64,000 nt of DNA from Phalacrocorax aristotelis (lineage: Eukaryota > Chordata > Aves > Suliformes > Phalacrocoracidae): assembly GCF_949628215.1 (NCBI RefSeq), contig NC_134280.1:6831795-6895794 (forward strand), read 5' to 3'. Below the pieces are notes generated by a model. The model was not told the origin of the DNA, made no database searches, and saw nothing but the letters and a program-made list of their open reading frames with translations. The stretch's first letter is position 1; every line of letters begins with the position of its first letter. A program made the translations under genes and the position numbers. This document shows, piece after piece, positions 1 to 11,773 of this stretch.

Positions 1-3000
1 AACAAACCATCTGAATTTTTGCTGTCATGCTGTAAAAAGATACTGCTCTGCTTTGGATATAAACAGTGGTCCAACTTTTTCAGTTTCCTGAAGTTGTTCT
101 TTCAGAAATTTATGGAACAAAAAGGCATGGGTCTTACTCTAAGCCTTCCCCCATAACTGTTTCTAGGGTGTTTTTGCTTTGAGATCTTTCTGTTCTGTTC
201 TATAATCTCTTCTGCCCCAAAGGGACTCTTCAACTCTTTATCCTTGCTCAAGTTAATAGGGCTCAGAGGATTTACCAGAATGATTCGTCATCTCCAGGAA
301 AGGATCAGTAGTTTCAAAATGTGATGACTTAACAATACACAACACAAATTTCTTGCTCTTTTCCCTCTCATGCCAAAATGCAAAATTCAGCTCAATCCAT
401 TTTAACTCCTAGATCCATTTTTCAGTTTTCCAAACGATCAAGAAAGACTTCAGAGCTGCAGTGTCTTTGGCTAGGATGTAAGACAGGGAATGCTTCCAGC
501 TCTTCAACCCACCTTTTCAGTTCAGCACTAGGGTTAGAACTCTCCTCTTCCTGTGTCTTGGTTTCTCTGGGCAGGACAGCCAGGCGCACATGCTGGAGGA
601 GAGCCACGGCATGCTCTTGCAAGCCTTCGAGAAGAGAGCACGCCTATGAAATGTCTGCCCTGTGGTCTAAGCGTACCCTCTGACCACATAAACCAGATAT
701 AACACCAAGTATTCCTTGAGTTAATACCTCAATTTGATGACAGATGATGACTGAAGATAGCAAGAGAAATGGAAGTTTTACCCTGAATTTTTGCTATGTG
801 TCACTTCTCCCAGTTAGAGGTTAAGGAACTGGTCTGTAAGCACCCGCTATTTGAGCAGCTTCCCTCAGGTAACCAGTTTGACCGAATTGATCAGAACCAC
901 CTTCAGGAGCCGGAAGAAATAAACACTGCAGAACTGGACGCCAGCATTCAAACTGCGATGTTTCCCATCATTCTGCACTTTGTGTGTCACCGTGCTGACC
1001 TCAGATATAGACCTGAAGGAAAGTGGAAGAGCTTGAACACCTCAGACTTTGATCAGGCAACTATATATGTTTGAACACCAGGCAGCTGTTTATATAAACA
1101 GGAGCCGATGGCATGTCTACCTTGCAGCCAAGGCACACAAGCTAGCTTTCATCTATCTGTCTTGTAAACACTTGCTGGCTACACCAGTAGCAGGGAGCTC
1201 AGTACAGACCGCAAAATCCACCAAAGAGCAAGATGAACTAGCCTGCATGGAACTGCATTTTCTCTTGAACCCATCAATAAGGCCTTGTTAGGACCTCTAG
1301 GCTGCCTTCCCTGGTGAGCTTCCGTCATTCAGACTCATTCACAGAGCTTATTCTGTCCTGAAAAGAGGAGGCTTGCAGAGCAATGTGACTTCAGTGCAGA
1401 CCTATTCTTAATTGTCTCGGGAGCCCTGCTAACCAACCAGACTGCTTTTCTAATTTTAACGCATTTTATAAAACTGTGCTTTGCAGCTTCATTCGGATGG
1501 ATCCGAATCTTCTACTGTTCTCCTTGCAGTTCTGCTAGAATCTTACAAGGACATTGAAATTTCACTCGAAAAAAATATTTCAACTCCCAGTTTAAAATCG
1601 TGAAAAGATAGGTTAATCTCAACAGGCCTCAAAGTTGACAAAGTCATTGTTTACTCTGTTTGGATATAAAGCTAAAAGAAATTTGATAACAGCAATAAGG
1701 CAGTTCCAAGAATATCGTTACCATGAAATAATTACATCCCAACAGGAATAGAGGTAATCAGCCACACTGTGTCTCAGTACACCTCAGGGGGTGATTATCT
1801 TACCATAACAACACCACCCATTGTTTTTCATTGCTTAAATGTGTTCTGATAAAATAACATAGTTTTAAAATTTGTGTAGCTGTTTGTGTCAGCAGAGGAG
1901 CAAGAAAATTATGGTCATACTATATTTTCTTTCCCCAGTAACTTTGTGTTTTAAAAAATTTAAATCCCGTTGGAAATCTACAAACATATTCAATACAAAA
2001 AAACGTTCGGCATTTAGACTGCAACATAAATAACCAAAATTAGGACATTCAGATTTATCTTGGCAGGCTGTACTTTTTTCACACTGCTATGACTTTAATT
2101 TGAGTCACCATTTTAGTGTTATTTAAATATGGAATTTTACTTAATGTGTTTATGAATTGCTAGAACAAAAGGAAATAAAGAAGCATTTCATAGGAGATTA
2201 TGAGCCACACAGAATATTATTTATTTACTTAAATGACCAAAAAATAAAGTCATAAATCTTAGTCTCTCAAATAAATGAAACTATTATGCCTGATTGAATG
2301 TATTTATTTATACTAATAAAAAATAATATCTCCACAGGTATTACTTTGCTATTATTTGCTATGTGCTGTCAGTATGCTTGGTAAATATAAAATCAAATAA
2401 AAATGTATGACATAAACAAGAGCTCCGCAGCACTGTTCTATACAGTATAGTAGTACGGCACCATATGGATTCTGCTATTTTTTCTTAAACCTGGGCATGG
2501 CAACTGACAGTATAGGTCAGCTTTGATAGTGGAACATTACAGGTGTCATGCTGGGCTGCTGATCCGTCAAGCCTGGTATCCCACCTACAGTAATCACAGG
2601 TAAGCAATATTGGCTATCACTTATTTACAATTACAGACAGATCTAGTTGTGACGGTTTACTTGTTCTGCAGATATTCATGTGATTCGCGTGATCAAACCA
2701 AATTGTCCCAATTCCATTATTTCTAGAATATAACATTGGCACTTGCATTGGCAGTCTAAGCTTAAGAAAAAACCAACTTATTCTGAGCACACGGGAAGCC
2801 TTGGAATTGTAGAGCCACACTGAGTGCAAACAATAAATTACAAATGAAAAGAGATTTATCAAGAGCAGCTACCACTCAGAGAAAGATCATGTTTTGGTCT
2901 TCTTGACCTTTCTGAAGACTGGCTTTCTGGCTTATTACTAAGAACTTTAAAGACTATTATAAATGGTTGACTCAGCTATTCTAGCAATGAATTATGCAGC

Positions 3001-3199
3001 CTATAAAGGGAACTTAGTGACCTCATATACTACCACCTTTTGAATGACTATTTTGTGTTGAATTAAAAGTCAAAGGGAAATTAAAATGGTTATCTTTATG
3101 ACTGCTTTAAGGAATTTTAAACCCGTAACTGAAAAAAAATATAAAAATTTGCATTTTTATAGCACATTACTCACGAATCCCCCAAAACAGCTGATGTAT
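1..3199. other. Gene-free AT-rich DNA
   Basis: I see no gene here. The open frames at 378-683, 796-1074 and 1049-1291 are short. Their translations show no domain, no signal or membrane segment and no exon-like splice context that I can recognise. The stretch from about 1850 to 2420 is very AT-rich with short A and T runs. I found no recognisable repeat in this stretch. Confidence 0.6.
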
Positions 3200-3262
3200 C
3201 GGATCCCCATTTTATAGATAAGAAAACTGAGGCTTAGAGACAATAAAGAACAAGTCTACCCA
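3200..3262 (-). repeat. MIR-like SINE remnant, minus strand
   Basis: The segment around 3206-3240 reads CCCCATTTTATAGATAAGAAAACTGAGGCTTAGAGA. This is a near match to the reverse complement of the conserved middle of MIR (the 'CTCAGTTT..TCATCTGTAAAATGGGG' part). The flanking sequence on both sides has decayed beyond recognition, as expected for a SINE that predates the amniote radiation. L2/L3 elements share part of this motif, so the exact family is uncertain. Confidence 0.5.
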
Positions 3263-6200
3263 GAAAACTTACTGCCTTTTCCAACAGAAACTTCTTCCAT
3301 TAATGCATCCCAAGACTATGTTCCATTAGTACTTACTAAACCATGTCATTTTTACAGTAATTTCCACTAGAAGAACGTGTCTTTCAAGGACACTAGCATT
3401 TCCATGTTCAGGAGGCCAAACTGAGAATAAATAATGGAACCATCCTTCTCCCATATGGTGCTATCTTCTTTCATAGGACCCCTCTGAATTCATCTAATTT
3501 CTGTTCATACTGAGAACATCTAAATGAAGGTGCTAATGCTGCACGTTTGAAGAGAATCAAAGCTGAAATCAAAGGACAAGATGTCTTACTGTGAAGGCAT
3601 CTTTCCATTTGTTCTCTGCCATTTTGCAGGCAAAGAAATAAAAGCCTCTGCGCTATCAATAGGGCTTTGTTTTAACTCTGCATCACAGAGACTTGTAAAT
3701 CTACTGTCATAACTGCTCCAAAAATACTTCTACAGACAGCCAAAATCAATGACTATATTAGAGGATTCCAAAGGATTATTATTTTATTTAATTCTGAAAA
3801 CTATTTATCTTGACGGACAATCACTGCTATTTAAATCTCACAGTGGAACTAGCACATATGCATGAAATTAAAAAAAACATTTTGCTCTACTTGTTTGATT
3901 TTTTTCTAATACCTGTAACTGCAACAGCATCTGAAATCAAGAGCTATTTTGGGCATTCTATGCTTTTCATCAAATTGCAGTCTGTAGAAACTAGTGATCT
4001 TCCCTAGCGATCTTCAAAACTCTGATAGAAGTGTCACAAAAATCTATTCAGAATTCAATACCCACATTAGCACTGGTGCCGTTTGGGAATACATCATTCC
4101 GACAAGGACTCAAAACACTTATGTAAAGGATGGCTCGATGAGAATGATTTCCTTTCTAGTTAGGCACAACAGGACAGATCTTAGTCTGCTTCATATCTCC
4201 TTGGAAGAGGCACAATGCAAAAAAAAAAATCAAATGAACAAAAGAAAATGAAAAAAGAAAGCCAGTGTAATTAACTACTTTGAAATTACTCGCAAGGACT
4301 GGAAATCCTGGGTGCCCAAAGACAAAATGGGTGCTTGGGAGGGCTCTAGCCCCAGACGTTTCTGGGTTACACAACTTCTTAAAGAGCCACAACACTAGCT
4401 CAGAAATTGAGGATGAACTAAAGAAAGTATTAGAGGGTCAAAATCCTGTCCCCTGCTGTTGTAGGTAACCATGATGCATAACCTTCTTCATGAACCCACC
4501 AACCTCTGTCTCATGCCAACTGTGGTCAGCGTTACTGCTGCTGCTGGAGTATTCCACTATTGTCATTCAGTGTATTACACTGATCCTTCTTTGTTTTAAC
4601 AATACTTCCCACCTTTGAGCCTCCCTATCAACTACAACAATTTTAAAATGTCCCTTAGCAGACAGAAGGAACTGGGAGAAGGAAGGATTCTTACAACTCT
4701 GCTGGCACCGTATCTTGCTTTGCGGAACAAGGCTCAAGCCTCTCCTCTTTCCATGCCAGAGATGCTTACGTTTCTCTGTTACTCGTCTCTTCTAATTCAT
4801 CTGCTTGCCCATCCTAGCTTCTGATCTCCCTCACACTGTCTATATTTCTTTCTTTATTCTTCTTCTCAAGCCATTACTATGCAGTAGTCCCCCCTCAATA
4901 CAAACCCATGAGAGTTTAATTTTTACTAGCCCCATTGCTTCTCAGCTGATTATTTTTCTTTTTAAGTTCCTGTCTACAACAGCTGATCAGAGTTGCTCCA
5001 GTCTTAAACTAGACCCCGTTCAACCTACCTTTTAGCTACCATTAGCTTAGTCTTAATGTAGTCTCTACAACTTGAATCAGTTTCCACTCTTCCCTTGCTT
5101 CATTTGTTAATAACTCCCTCCTGCAACCAGCCTTTCACTTGAAGTTTTGTCTTCCTTTGATTCCCCTGTGACCACGTCACCTCCCAATTTTCTTTCCTTC
5201 TCCCTCACTTTTTAAATGAGCCTTTCTATCCCTCTTCCAACTTCCTCTGTAGTCCACAAAGTTGCACCCATTGTCACCATTTGTGCACGTAGCTCATATC
5301 TGGATAATGCATCAAAACCACAAACTCAGTAGGCGCCTTCAGGCTAACGTTTCACAGAACTACTTCTCCACTTAGAGAGGTCTGCCTAGGCACTCTCTCT
5401 CTGGCATCCTTTACATACCAAGCAGTCAGCCAAAGGCCAAGAAGTTTTCAGATCAGTCCCCTGGGGTCCTTATTTCCAATACAGATACAAGCAGTATCCT
5501 CACATGTCATCACACATGCATCATCTTTGACTCAAACCTTACTCTGGCTTCTCACATCCAGGCTGATTCCAGGAGGTACTTTCTCTTATCTGAAGACTTT
5601 CTTGTGCATCCACATGATCAGGCTTTCATCTTGGATCCCAACTGCTGAATAAAATAAGATGGACCAGTATAACTCTTCACATTACCGTTGTCTGAAGACG
5701 AGAAGCATCAGCTTCAGACAGTACTCTTAGTAGAGGAGAGATACACAGTTGCTGAAGGTATATATTTTGTTTGTATATAATACAACTTGTCAGATCAACA
5801 AATGCCCCAGACACCCCTGAGTTTTCTCTGCTGAGATATTTGAAAGCTGCATCTTGTTACCAGAACTTTATTTTAGTGTTTTATCTCCTGCTAGATTTCT
5901 TCATATGATGAGAAAAACTGAAGCTTTAAGAGCGAAAACATACAGACTCCCCAAACTCAAAAGCTTTCCAAAAGATTCCACAACTGTAAACAGTAATAGT
6001 GGCTATTTTTTTCCCCCCCTCATTTCATCCAGCATGAGCCTCTTCCAGTGCTTGCTGCATATATTTTTTCTCTGAAAATAACAAAACTTGTTTTGGAGGA
6101 AAGAAGCACTTAGAACTGCTGTTAACATTTCTTCGGTATACAAATGAACTTAATAAGCTCCCATGATGCTTCTTACAGCGTAGAGAAACCTTCAAAAATA

Positions 6201-6820
6201 TTAAAGTGACTCTGTTTACTCCAGCAGTAAGGCGCATTCCCGACGACTGGTGCGATACATCAATGTTACACGTGTTCTCTTAATGCTGGAAAGGAACGTA
6301 CAAGAGGAAACAATTATTCACTTTGAAGCTTTTTAATATTTTTGAACGTGACTCAATTACAATATTCTGCCTGCACATTCATTTTTTGTTTCACCTGAAA
6401 TATCACTTGATTTATGATGAAACCGTATTTTCTCACCCGGTCCTAATTTCATTTATACCGCACGTACATTTTCTCTATAATTTAGTGGAAGTTGCAGTTT
6501 GACACTGTTTCTCTGGCACCTATACCAGCTCCACAAGCTAACAAAGTCCCCTGACTCTGCCAAGAGTTTTGAGATATGGAACTCTTATGAGTATTGTCCC
6601 TACAAAGGGTGTGTCTAGAACCTCAACAAAATAATTTTAAAAATTTTAAAAAATTAAAAATCAGGTTTTACACATTATTAAAATAAAATAATAAATATCC
6701 TCCTCTCTTATTTAAAAAAAAAAACACAGCCTTAATTATAATCCGTGTGATATATACAATTTCATAACATATGCATGAGTAATACCATCTTTTAAATACT
6801 GATTAAGTACATAACGTTAC
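3263..6820. other. Gene-free DNA
   Basis: No gene or clear repeat is visible. Open frames here (3810-4007, 3994-4251, 4615-4824, 4805-5035, 5854-6075) are below 100 codons and have no family signature. The interval 6620-6730 is an A/T-rich low-complexity tract with runs of A. Confidence 0.55.
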
Positions 6821-7235
6821 AGAATCACAGACTGGCAGGGGCTGGAAGGGACCTCTGGAGATCATCCCGTCCAACCCCCTGCTTGAGCAGGCACACCCAG
6901 AGCCGGGCGACAGGACCGCGTCCAGGCGGGGTGTGAATGTCTCCAGGGAAGGGACCCCACAGCCTCTCTGGGCAGCCTGTGCCACTGCTCTGGCACCCGC
7001 ACAGGGAAGGGGTTTGTCCTCATGTTCAGGTGGAACTTCCCGTGTTCCAACTTGTGCCCGTTGGCCCCTGTCCTGCCATTGGGCACTGCTGAAAAGAGTC
7101 AGGTCCCATCGTCCTGACACCCTCCCTTTAGATATTTATAGGTATTTATGATAATCCCCCCTCAGTCTTCTTTTCTCCAGGCTGAACAAACCCAGGTCGC
7201 TTGGCTTTTCCTCATAAGGGAGATGCTCCTTACAT
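6821..7235 (-). mobile_element. CR1 LINE, 5'-truncated, minus strand
   Basis: Read on the minus strand, this is a CR1 3' end. It runs from the 'GAGGAAAAGCCAAGCGACCTGGGTTTGTTCAGCCTGGAGAA' region, through the conserved block around the motif GTTGGACGGGATGATCTCC, to the 3' tail GATTCTGTAA at 6821. Only the last few hundred bases are present, which is the usual 5' truncation of CR1 copies. The open frames across it at 6803-7120, 6862-7086 and 6933-7151 are decayed CR1 ORF2 tail or antisense noise. They are not cellular genes. Confidence 0.93.
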
Positions 7236-8659
7236 ATTATATATGTATTGTTATTTATTACATACAATCGTCTGGAGCATTCCTAGCATTACACAAGTAA
7301 TTATTTGCAGTAAGGTTTCAGCTGAAATCTTACTTGTTGTCACTACTGGAGCAACAGATGGGGCTTGGCAAGGCTCAGTATGTGCCCATTCCCAGTTCTG
7401 CCAGTGGCTCCCAGGCTGATTTAATCAGTAAATGACCTCAGCCCACAATCCTCTCTTTCCAATCTATAAAAAGGCAATATGTTACAGCTCTCTCTGTAAG
7501 GCATTTTGAAATATAATGATTATGCAAGTGAATTTTTCACATATCAATCTTGTTATTAATTGAGTGTCTGAACTGTAAGGCTAACTGCATTTGCATAAAT
7601 ACCTGTTTATTGAATTTAACTGAATCAGAATCAAGGACTTATCTCAGTTACACTTTTAAATAACTTTTAGAGAGGGAAATTATTTTAAGGCTGAATTTTT
7701 CAGGTGAATAAGTAGATCATGTTGCTAATATGAATTATTACAAAGTGCCTGATTCTCCCAAAATATGCAGAAATGATAAGAGAACTTAAAAAGATTAAAT
7801 GAGGACATTAGCAGTAACAAGAGACTTCAATTTACAAACTAATTGCGACAGAGGAAAAAATATAAAACATTAAAAGGAAGAGTCTGAAGACTGATTTCTC
7901 ACTAACAAGGAATCCTAAGTGAAGCTACAGCTTGGAAAAGCTAAAACAGGGCACCCATAACATGATCACACACCCCTCAATGCCACAAGGTAACCCATGT
8001 ACTCCTACTATGCTGGTTGTGAGCAAAGGGCATGATCACGTGGAGTAGTTCACAGGTTGCTGTAGTTTTGCTCATGATTAGGAGATCTAACGCAAGAAAT
8101 GGTGTGCTTTGCTGGCTCAAGACTCAATGAGTCTTCTGGAAATCACGGCAGACCTCCCTATTCTCAGGGATCAGAGCTGCGACAGGAACAACCATACAGG
8201 AGGCCATCAGCAAGGCTACCGTTACTCTTGCTGATCCTAACCACCAGCGATACCCAAGGAATCATCATTATCCTCTCCACATACACCATTTGCTCTTCTG
8301 CATTTTTTATGTTATAGCAATGCTAGCACCTCCTTTTCAGACACCCACACACAAACATATAAAATAATAAACCTTCAGGAACAATTACAAAGCTTACTAG
8401 GAAGTACCCTGTGTTTCACATGCTACAACTACAGCAATATATCATCTGTACTGTAGTCGTGCCAGCTGGATCTTACTCTGGCTTTCCACAAGCAGGAACC
8501 GATGCTTCCCACTATGATCTTGTGTTTTGGAAATTAATAAAAATAATCTGGAAAAATAAATATAATTAATTAGTTAATAGCCTATTTGGTGATGAATTTA
8601 CTGATGGCTCAATTATAAGGAAAATTCCTTACATTTGTACTAAAAAAAGGCATTGCTGC
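7236..8659. other. Gene-free DNA before the provirus
   Basis: I see no gene. The part at 7418-7520 has faint resemblance to the 3' half of an old MIR/L3-type repeat (…TCTATAAAAAGGCAATA… then AAGGCATTTTGAAATATAATGATTATGCAA). It is too diverged to call. The rest is AT-rich with chance frames only. Confidence 0.5.
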
Positions 8660-9253
8660 TGTCCTGGTTTTGGCTGGGCTACAGTTACTTTTCTTCCTAG
8701 TAGCTGGTATAGTGCTGTGGTTTGGATTTAGTATGAGAATAACGTTGATAACACACTGATGTTTTAATTGTCACTAAGTAGTGCTTACACAAAGTCAAGG
8801 AATTTTCAGCTCCTCGTGCTCTACCGAGAAAGCTGGAGATGCACGAGGAGCTGGGAGGGGGCACAGCCAGGGCAGCTGACCCCAACTGACCAAAGGGATA
8901 TTCCATACCATATGGCGTCATGCTCAGTATATAAAGTAGGGGACTATAAAAGCTGGGGGACTGCTGCTCAGGGACAGGCTGGGCATCAGGTGGTTAGTGG
9001 TGACCAATTCTTTTTCATTCGCATCTCTTGTTTTTTGGGGATTTTATTTCTCTCTCTTTTTGTTATATTCCTTTCCATTATATCATCATCATCATCATCA
9101 TCATTATTATTATTCCGTTATTAACCTGTTCTTATCTCAACCCATAAGCATTCTCACTTTTACTCTTCCAAATCTCTCCCCCATCCCACTGGGTGGGGGG
9201 AGTGAGCGAGTGACTGTGTGGTGCTTCGTTGCTGGCTGGGGTTAAACCACAAC
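8660..9253 (+). repeat. 5' LTR of the ERVL-like provirus
   Basis: The LTR starts with TGTCCTGGTTTTGGCTGGG at 8660 and ends near GGCTGGGGTTAAACCACAAC at about 9253. Its length of about 0.6 kb suits a retroviral LTR. A TATA box lies at 8928-8935, with a GCGTCATG (half-CRE-like) site just upstream. An (ATC)n/(ATT)n microsatellite lies at 9082-9114. The end of the LTR reads CAACG rather than the CA expected for an intact LTR, a point change consistent with age. Confidence 0.88.
8928..8935 (+). promoter_or_regulatory. TATA box of the ERV LTR
   Basis: The sequence TATATAAA lies within the LTR about 270 bases after its start. It is followed by T-rich and C-rich sequence that would form R and U5. 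It is the expected core promoter of this LTR. Whether it is still active is unknown. Confidence 0.65.
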
Positions 9254-9262
9254 GGTCCTTTT

Positions 9263-9280
9263 TGGCGCCCAATGTAGGGC
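9263..9280 (+). other. Retroviral primer binding site, tRNA-Lys type
   Basis: The 18 bases TGGCGCCCAATGTAGGGC differ at two positions from the site complementary to the 3' end of tRNA-Lys1,2 (TGGCGCCCAACGTGGGGC). The site lies about 9 bases after the LTR end. The two mismatches (C to T, G to A) are transitions of the type expected from CpG decay and ageing. Confidence 0.75.
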
Positions 9281-9874
9281 TCAAAGGGTTGAGATAGCAA
9301 CAGATCTGACCAGAGCGTGTTAAAACAAATTTGCAGTAAGCATTCATTGTATTTGTTCCATAGTTGCTGGTCACACTGTTGATTCATTTGGTCTCAGAGT
9401 TGTGCTTGTTCCGAGTTCTGTCATGTAACACCTCACTTGCCGTACAAACTCCCTGTGGTGGTGTTTATCACCTCTGGGAGTTGGATTAAAAGTTATCGCT
9501 TTGCTGTACTGTGTAACACTGGTTTATGGTATGATAAAATTATTGGTCGTGAGATTGAACTCAGCACTGCCATCATCCCCGTACTTTGGGAGCCATCTTT
9601 TGGAAACTATTAATAACTACACTTTTTACCTCTTCTTGGAAAGCCAATCTACAGGGGACACACTTTCCTTCACCTTCCCCTTATCCTCCAGGCTGATTGC
9701 AATAGCTCTTGAGAATTTTGAATATCCTTGGGATTTTCAAACCAGCATGTTCCTATTGCTGTGCCTCCTGAATGTGTTTCAGGCTTGTTTAAGGTTAAAT
9801 AACTCTTTAAGAATACCACACAGAGATCTGCCCTGAGGTTGGATAGCTATGAGTGACAGGGTGTGGGGGATAGT

Positions 9875-11419
9875 ATGGGCAAGTACCTAGCACAGTGGGC
9901 ACCTCCAATGTTTAGTAACTTCACCCCTGAACAAGTGCAGAATCCTGAAAAACTAGTAAAATATTTGGAAAAAGCATGCCATGCCCCAGGCAACTCCAGA
10001 GAAACACAAATCACTGCAGTGTGCTGGGCCCATGCCTACGAGCCCTGTTCAACACCGTTCAGAACTCTCAAGGGGAAGAGAAGGTCTCTGGATCTGACAA
10101 TAAAACAACAGGCACTGCGGCCACTCCAACCCCCGTAACAGGCACTGCGGCTACTCCAACCCTGGCGACAGGCCCTGCAGCTGAACCAGAGAACCAACCT
10201 GTGCTGGCATCAGTCACCCCTATACACAAGATGACATACTGGAAGTGGAAGTCAGCTCATTTAGAAAGGGATGAAGAAGCTCCTCCTAGGAGGGAGCAGG
10301 AGAAAGAAGCATAGGGTCCTGCCAGCAAGGAGGCAGACTACTCTAAAACAGGGCCATCACGAGAACAGAAGGAAGAGGAAGAATTCTCTGGTTTCCCCCA
10401 AGGAAGAATTTGGCAGGAGGGTTCCTCCTCTTCCTCATAGGCAGAGGAAGAACTCATAAACAAGGTGGAAACCACCCAATCTCTACCCCTGAGTGAGCTG
10501 CGAGATATGTGAAAAGATTTCAGCCATCATCCAGGCAAGCAGACTGTCACCTGGCTGCTCCGATGCTGGGATAACAGGACCAGTAGCCCGGAATTAGAGA
10601 GCAGAGAAGCCAAGCAGCTGGGATCCCTTTCTAGGGAAGGGGGCATTGACAAAGTAATTGGAAAAGGGACATAAGTCCTCAGCCCCTGGAGGTGTCTCCT
10701 GTCAGGCATGAAGGAAACACATCCCTTCAAGGAAGGTGTTATATGTCACCCAGGCAAGTGGACCACCATGGAGAGAGGTATCCAGTACCTGATGTACTCC
10801 AGCCATGCTGGAGGTCATTTATGATGACCTGGACAAGAAGCAGTTATCCAAAAATCCAGATGAAGTCGGATACACATGACCCACGTGGCGGAAGTGCACC
10901 ATCGTTGCATTCCAACTCAATGGCATAATGACCTGGAAAGATGGAGAGGTACAAACAGTGGATGAATTGGCTGGCCAACTCCAGCAACACGAAGAAAGTC
11001 TCTCTTCCTCCCTCGTCTCGGCTGTGGAGAAACTGGTCCAGCAAATCGAAGAGGATATGTCCTATTCCCCACCTGTACGGATCAGTATCTCAGCCATTAG
11101 GAATAAGTGTCCCTCTGCTCAAGAGAGAGGATGTAGTGGGTACACACCACAGGCCACCCTATCGTTTTATCTGTATGACCATGGAAAGGACATGAGGAAG
11201 TGGGATGGAAAATCTACCTTGACCCTAGATGCATGGGTACATGAGTTGCAAGGAAAAACAATCACAAAAGGGGGTTCTTCCAGGAAAATTGCTGCTCCAG
11301 TTTACAATAAGCAATTCCCCAGACAGAGTAGAAGGGCTGATTTTATTTCTGATCCTAAAGAAGAAACTTCTGATTCATATTTACAAGAAGTGAATAGCAA
11401 ATACTATGATCAGGACTAG
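9875..11419 (+). pseudogene. ERV gag, broken
   Basis: A gag-like frame opens at the ATG at 9875 with Met-Gly, so a myristoylation-type start is possible. It runs in one frame to a stop at about 10138. Gag-like sequence has already passed to a second frame at about 10045-10065, and that frame stops at 10314. The middle (10500-10930) is open only in pieces. Its best reading there has capsid-like features but several stops. The last piece is open from 10928 to the TAG at 11417-11419 (about 160 codons). It carries a Lys/Arg/Asp/Glu-rich C-terminal end without a clear Cys-His zinc knuckle. A 10-residue Thr/Ala/Pro repeat lies at 10109-10180. The gene cannot make an intact product. Confidence 0.8.
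10109..10192 (+). repeat. 30-bp tandem repeat inside gag
   Basis: A 30-base unit starting CAGGCACTGCGGC is present at 10109-10138 and 10139-10168. A third, partial and diverged copy begins at 10169 (CAGGCCCTGCAGC). The unit length is a multiple of three, so copies add ten residues without shifting the frame. It gives a Pro/Thr/Ala-rich linker in the gag protein. The copies differ by only a few bases, which suggests replication slippage. Confidence 0.8.
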
Positions 11420-11773
11420 AGGGGCCCTGCCTCCAGCCAGGTGAAGGAAAGGGACAACAAGCCTTACTGGACTGCGTGGATCAGATGGCCTGGCACATCC
11501 AACCCACAGGAGTATAGAGCTTTAGTGGACACCGGTGCACAGTGCACCTTAACGCCATCAAACTATATAGGGGCAGAACCCATCAGCGTTGCTGGAGTGA
11601 CAGGGGGATCCCAAGAGCTAACTGTATTGGAGGGCGAAGTGAGCCTAACCAGGAATGAGTGGCAAAAGCACCCCATTGTGACTGGCCCAGAGGCTCCATG
11701 CATCCTTGGCATAGACTACCTCAGGAGAGGGTATTTCAAGGACCCAGAGGGTACAGGTGGGCTTTTGGTGTAG
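11420..11773 (+). pseudogene. ERV aspartic protease (pro), frameshifted at the end
   Basis: This frame follows the gag stop codon directly, in the same reading frame. The retroviral aspartic protease active site Asp-Thr-Gly-Ala is at 11528-11539, in the context ALVDTGAQC. A later hydrophobic ILGIDYLRRGYF stretch matches the second conserved region of such proteases. A single-base indel near 11735-11755 moves the reading from this frame to the one that continues into reverse transcriptase. The open frame therefore ends at a false stop at 11771-11773. The gag-pro junction by stop codon, without frameshift, is the organisation seen where retroviruses use stop-codon readthrough. In this decayed copy the stop could instead be a mutation. 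Confidence 0.8.

Noticed and set aside
796..1291. Two adjoining frames (92 and 80 codons), considered as a possible small gene or exon pair
   Set aside because: They overlap in different phases, the translations match nothing I recognise, and no splice signals join them sensibly.
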